Assembly (NCBI GenBank): GCA_029204225.1
Contig: CM055113.1
Location: 34,130,329-34,194,328, forward strand
Direction: 5' to 3'
DNA from: Diphasiastrum complanatum
Lineage: Eukaryota > Streptophyta > Lycopodiopsida > Lycopodiales > Lycopodiaceae
DNA: 64,000 nucleotides
The notes beneath the pieces were generated by a model. The model was not told the DNA's origin. It did not search any database and saw only the letters and a program-made list of their open reading frames with translations. The position numbers were made by a program, and so were the translations under genes. This document shows positions 58,953 through 64,000 of the stretch, piece after piece (the stretch's first letter is position 1; each line of letters starts with the position of its first letter).

Positions 58953-61900
58953 AAGTAGCATGAGACATGAATGAGTAAGCATAGGGTAGATGGATGGCAA
59001 GGTAACATTATTATTTTCTCATGTAGCAATGCACAGAGAATGCCTCCAAGTCTGTAGCAAGTAGCCAGCCAAAGATCATGCTGTCACTTTGTCTACATAC
59101 CCTTGAATAATCAAGTATGAAACAATGAAAAAACTAGAAGAGTGTAAACTTAAAACATAGGCCTACTTAGAAAATCGTATGTTGCAAAACCCAAGATGGT
59201 AGCCATAAAGGCACCAATAAATGACATCAATGAGGCTAAAATGTCTGTGTATTTGGCATGTACATGTCCAAAAACTTAGTCTAAGTGTGTTATCACAAAC
59301 AACTAGTTAAAGAGACTTTACAAATTAGATTAATAAAGTAAATTTTTGACTTGAAGTACCTAGAGCATAGCATATTTTTATAAGAGACCTGCACCAATAG
59401 ATACATAAAAAAGATCACCAAAATATGTGACCCAAGTAAAGGTTTTACATATCTAAGATGCACTCAGTCATAAGACTAGCATACCATAAATGTTGTCGGA
59501 AGAGGCTATTTATATTCAACAAAAGTAGCCAAAACTTTAGTGAAGTACCATTTTACGAAAAAAAAAATCATAAAAGTGGTTGAAGCCAAATTAAAAATAT
59601 GATTTAATAGCCTACTAGCATACAATTGAAAAAACGTATTAGTACCCCAAGTGACCGATCATGTGTGGTCCTTGATAAGCATAGATTTGTTAGAGTTCGA
59701 TGAATTGATTGAACTCAAACTACTAATGTGATCCTGTCATAGAATTTCTTTCTACATATTTACTCAAAGTTATGTGACAAACTACAGTCTGCCAAAATAC
59801 ACGCAAACTTGTGCATGGTAGAAAAAGTCAAAAATTTTCTGAAAGGTGTTCTAGCATTATAAATAATGTGACTACATGTGTATTGCAGTTTCCTCAAGGA
59901 CAAAGTCAAAAAAGTCGACATTTTCCTATAGGTCATTCCTAAGTTTTTTAAGTCAACAATTATGTTACCATTTGTCTATTGGGTCTTCCTAAGGTAAGCA
60001 AAGTTGAAATAATTTGCATTCATAAAAAACATAACCTTCGGTCTGCAAAAATAGACACAAAGTCAACATAGTGTCAAAAAAGTCTCATTTTCGACCCACC
60101 ACTCAAAATGAACCTTTTGCTTCCACTGTAGCCAATGTGAACAATGTTTCCAATAGGTGTGACTTCTATAACAGGAAAACAAGTTTTGACGTTCTACGAG
60201 TAAGTTTTGTGAGTTTCTTCTACCCATGATCAAACGAAATGGTAGCACATGGTGTGCTACTCTTTTCAAGTCATTGCATAACTACATGTCTGGCAAGTCC
60301 GAAATTTATAATAGAGCTCTTCCATTGGTCTAGGAGAAAAAATGGGCTTCCACCCTTTCAGTACATTAACATGCACTTGCCACTATGTGGCCGATGACAT
60401 GGCAGGGACCCACTGCCACGTAGGGGCAACTCAAACCCATTTTTGGGCTAGGCAATGTCCCCTTTGGCATGTTGAGTTGCGTATGGCATGTTGCGTCGCC
60501 ATGGCATGTTGGCCTGCAATTTGAAGACTTTCCAACCCTTCACTGTTGATAATTTTGTAAATGAAATGCATCTCAATTTTGATCTTTCCAGTTGAAAGGT
60601 GATTGCATGAAAAAAAAATCTTATAGCACACTTCAACCTTTTAACATGAAAAGTTTCATATGTGTCTTTCAAAACACAAGACCTTAAATAAAATGAACCA
60701 ATAGTATGTCAAGATTCAAATGGGCCAATCATATTGTGGCCCTTTATTTAACAATTACCAATGAAATACGAGTATGATGATACATTGCCCATCAACTCAC
60801 TTGCCAAGATTCAAAAAATTGATACCAAGTGAAATGTAGGGTACAGGCGAGGCCGACATTGTGAAAGCACCCTAATTATACATTGCTCTTCAATTTGCTA
60901 CTATCTACAATATACATTGTCATCCTACATCCTTTTCTCTTTGTTGTACTCTCTTTCCTTGTAATGGTTTAGATGGATATGGGTTACAACTTAGTACTTA
61001 CATGGATATGTGTTGGAATGGAATCTGGATCATATAGAATGTAATACAATTTGTACTTTTATACGAAGCATCATTGTCCTTGTGACCAGATCCTTGAAGG
61101 GATCTAAGTTACAAGCTCGTGTGGAGACACTGCAAGACTCTAGAAGAACCGCAATGTTGTTAGATTATCCGAATTTCGAAACTACAGTCAATTTTCAAAC
61201 GATAACTTGGAAGCTGCTGAGATTCGGCAAATAAAATGAGTGCCATTTGTTTTCTTGCTGAAAAGCTGCAGCAACCTCAAAGTTAAAAAATAAGCTGCAG
61301 CACCCAGTACATGTGTGACGTGCCTTTTTGGCGTTCTCCTCTCTAAGTTCCGACTTCTCATCACGGTTTTTTGTGACTATTAGTATTGGCTGCTGCAAAC
61401 AAAGGTTTAGAAATTAGCACGTCTTGAGTCTTGACTGCAAGCTGTGGAAAATCCAAGACGTGCGCACTTGGATCATGTATTCATGTGGAATGGACTCTGA
61501 TGAGCATTCAGTGGTCAAATGAGTTTCGGAACCCACAACAACCTGCAGTGCTCTTGGTCGGAAGTTGCAACCAGCTCGGAATTGTATAGAAGCTTGAACA
61601 TACCAGGATGAATGTACAGATCGAATTCAATTTAAGTACTGTTAATAAATTTACTGCAAGTGAAAAGCTACGACGTATAAGCTTGCAGTCAAAAGCCTTA
61701 TTTGCGCAAGAACATTACCTCGGCAAGTTTTGCTCCTCGAGGCTCGCCTTGAGACAGCAAATGCGTTTTTCCTACTTATGCTTCACCTTTTGTAGATCAT
61801 TGATCGAGATTCGATAGTCAGTGAGATGTAGTTTGAGATGCAACTTATTATTAAAATCTTACTTGTTTGCTTGGCAGCAACTTGCTGAGGGTAAGGACTA

Positions 61901-62690
61901 TACCCGTTCTTGGTTTCTCGTTTTGAGTAGTTGATAATGACGGACATTAGATATGATCTGAATATTTCAACGGCATCTGTTTGATACACGGTGCAGTGTG
62001 CACCGACATTATCGTATCTGGGACCTGGGTTGCTTTCTGCCCACATTCCAGGATTCTGGTGGGCACTGGCAGTGGACAATAGACAGCCGGACTTGAGACT
62101 TAAGACTCAAGAGTACTAAATGACAACACAATTAAAAAAGTTTCTCTTGAGACTTGAACGCAATAATTATCCACTCATCAGCTTCACTGCTCCGTCGTTT
62201 GTGTCAATACCGTGTCTTTTGGGTGTTGGACCTTGGTGTGGCTGCTTGCACATGCTGTATGATCGTACATCCACTGAATGCTTCATGGTTACTGCTTCAG
62301 TTTGTCGCTTGCAAGTTGTCGCACCAGCAGCCAGCTTCTGTCTGCGGCAGCGCGACTTGGAAAGGATGTTGGCTAATAGCGTTGAATTGCAATATGTAAC
62401 CAAGAAAAACAGAGTCCAGACTAAGCAACATCTCTCAACATGATGCCCATTGCCAAATCTCGAGGTGAGAAATGACTTTTTTTTTTCTGGAAAAACTCCT
62501 AGTCAGTGCTTAAAGGCTTCCTCGTGATTTACAAGGAGCTTGATCGAGGAATGCTCTTGGGTTCTTGGGTTCTAGAGCAAGGAATGAAGGGCACGGGTAT
62601 TTCATAGATCTCTTGGATCTTTGTGTTTCATCCATTGTCTCCCTTACTAGCCTTGGATGGGCATCTAGCATCTTGTTGTTACTTGTGTAG
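58953..62690. other. no gene seen
   Basis: Nearly 4 kb of AT-rich DNA with only chance frames on both strands (for example 60342-60524 and 62120-62443). I find no retroelement motif, LTR border or splice-consistent coding series. Confidence 0.5.
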
Positions 62691-62694
62691 TTCT

Positions 62695-62758
62695 GTAGCT
62701 TTACTAGGGATGATGCCCCAATAGATGTAGCTTTACTAGGGATGATGCCCCAATAGAT
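62695..62758. repeat. tandem duplication, 32-bp unit x2
   Basis: Two identical copies of GTAGCTTTACTAGGGATGAT followed by GCCCCAATAGAT. Confidence 0.97.
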
Positions 62759-62759
62759 G

Positions 62760-63370
62760 CAGATTTACGTCGTGCTACATTTCCTAGATTTTTTCTTTAA
62801 TTCATCACTTTCATTTATTATTGCTTTGAGTTGGGCTTCTAGAGATTGGCACCTTGGCACAAATCCTGTGATTCATGGTTTTTTGGGCCTTGGCTTTCAA
62901 CTACAAGGTCATCATGAGTTGATTGTTCATCAACTTTGCTTGTTGTTACTATGTGGGTTTCTTGTGCTTATGTTGTCGTTTGCCAATATTTCTTGTCATG
63001 CAGCATCCATACCATATCATAGTGAATAAGATCTACTTTGCTCAAAAGACTAGCAACATAAAAATCTAGATTGGTTTGGAGTCGTACGTAGGAATGATGG
63101 TGGAGGAGGAAGTGACAGAAGGGGGCCTACAAGATAGAGGGATTCACATGGTTGAGGAGACTTGGAGTTGTATCAATATGAATCTAAGGCTGTGAGATAA
63201 TCTTGGATCAAGATAGCGTGGTAAAACTAGGAGCCCGACTGCATCTAACTCAAGAAAGTGGGTTTGATAGTAGATGGAGGTGTGGAAAGGGGTGCTGGCA
63301 AATCTTGCTTTGTAGAGATATTAGGTTAGTAAAGTAGTGCAATAGGCACCATTTCATTCATTTGAGTTAG
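62760..63370. other. no gene seen
   Basis: No recognisable coding. The frame at 62757-63029 lacks any family signature. Confidence 0.45.
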
Positions 63371-63374
63371 AACA

Positions 63375-63620
63375 CACTAGGCACTTTATGAGGAATTCCT
63401 ACCGTAACAGGGCTAGCTGGCCTAAAACCATTATTAAGCCCAAAAAGACTCATCTTAGTACTCACATTTTTCTTGTCATTGTAAGCAAACTCCCACAGTG
63501 GCAAGTAATTCTCCCATTGAGTTTGCTTATCCTCAACAAACGCCCTAAGAATATCCTCTAAGGTCTAGCTGACTCTCTCAGCGGTTTGGCCATCCGTTTC
63601 AGGATGCTCCCCGTACTGCT
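63375..63620 (-). pseudogene. Ty3/gypsy integrase C-terminal core fragment
   Basis: The minus-strand translation gives HPETDGQTAERVS, one stop, then TLEDILRAFVEDKQTQWENY and LPLWEFAYNDKKN, the conserved end of the gypsy integrase core that includes the region of the catalytic Glu. It continues STKMSLFGLNNGFRP to about 63420 and then a PVTVGIPHK-like stretch. About 80 codons survive; the rest of pol is absent. Confidence 0.85.
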
Positions 63621-63689
63621 CATTCCCATTGCGAGTTGAATGAGAAACATTGTGAGGTTCTCCTTAAGGAATCTTTTAAAATTGACAAA

Positions 63690-64000
63690 AAAGAGGTCAT
63701 TTTACAAAATGAAAATGCGACTCTACATTTTTATATGTCTTTCGTAATAGGCGACAAAAGTGAAAATGTGACTGCATTTTTATATGCAATTTTTGACAGG
63801 AGACAAAAGCAAAAATGCGACTCTGCATTTTTGCTCACAATTCCTAACAAGCGACAAAAGCAAAAATGCGACTCTGCATTTTTGCTCACAATTCCTAACA
63901 AGCGACAAAAGTAAAAATGCGACTTTGCATTTTTACATGCAATTCCTGACAGGGGACAAAAGCGAAAATGCAACCCTGCATTTTTACATGCAATTCTTGA
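63690..64000. repeat. 51-bp tandem array, about six copies, running off the window
   Basis: Units begin GCGACAAAAG at about 63751, 63800, 63851, 63902 and 63953, with an earlier partial copy. Each carries AAAAATGCGACTCTGCATTT and AATTCCT(A/G)ACA. The two middle copies are identical. The motif recurs singly in the second LTR family (12460-12530, 47650-47700, 56700-56750), so this is probably an expanded LTR segment. Confidence 0.9.

Noticed and set aside
62120-62443. 107-codon plus-strand frame
   Set aside because: No recognisable motif, overlapping frames open on both strands, no leader or splice pattern.
63751-64000. CRISPR-like array
   Set aside because: Repeat and spacer are not distinguishable: the whole 51-bp unit repeats, and this is a eukaryotic LTR-related minisatellite.

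Overview
This is nuclear DNA of a land plant with a repeat-rich genome. The evidence is an intronless plant-type EXO70 gene, dense degenerate Ty1/copia retrotransposons with plant-type primer-binding sites (TGGTATCAGAGC), long GA/CT microsatellites, and low GC with few intact reading frames. A fern or another large-genome lineage would fit, but nothing here fixes the species. I see no bacterial genes, rRNA or CRISPR array.

Layout. 1-5 kb: two copies of a long non-coding leader repeat; the second precedes an unrecognised, lightly decayed coding region with one clear GT-AG intron (3549-4893). 5-9 kb: AT-rich DNA with microsatellites, a duplicated segment and paired palindromic units. 9-17 kb: LTR fragments and copia element B (gag-protease only). 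16.7-18.8 kb: minisatellites. 18.9-24.7 kb: copia element C, nearly uninterrupted through gag-protease-integrase, followed directly by a partial element D holding the only intact reverse-transcriptase YVDD motif in the window. 26.3-29.3 kb: copia element A, whose integrase is fused in frame to RNase H, with a well-defined 3' LTR. 30-32 kb: a solo-type LTR and gene-free DNA.

32.8-34.8 kb holds the one convincing host gene, an uninterrupted 664-codon EXO70 exocyst subunit of the EXO70G/I type. After it come a MITE-like element, several 5' LTRs with primer-binding sites, and a nested foldback element with a GC-rich core (40357-41282). 42-51.5 kb: copia elements E (chimeric) and G. 51.5-53.0 kb: a third copy of the leader repeat followed by a second unrecognised coding region. 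53.4-56.8 kb: minus-strand copia element F, next to a miniature LTR element whose LTR contains a tRNA-like sequence. 57-59 kb: a gag-like fragment and the 3' end of a LINE. 59-63 kb: essentially featureless. The window ends with a Ty3/gypsy integrase remnant and a 51-bp tandem array.

Themes. Nearly every copia copy has lost the reverse-transcriptase catalytic core, several by in-frame deletion, and at least two are chimeric. Several leaders contain strong inverted repeats. The most novel-looking material is the pair of unknown coding regions that each follow the same leader repeat, the ~70-bp palindromic units that recur 20 kb apart, and the tRNA-bearing miniature LTR.
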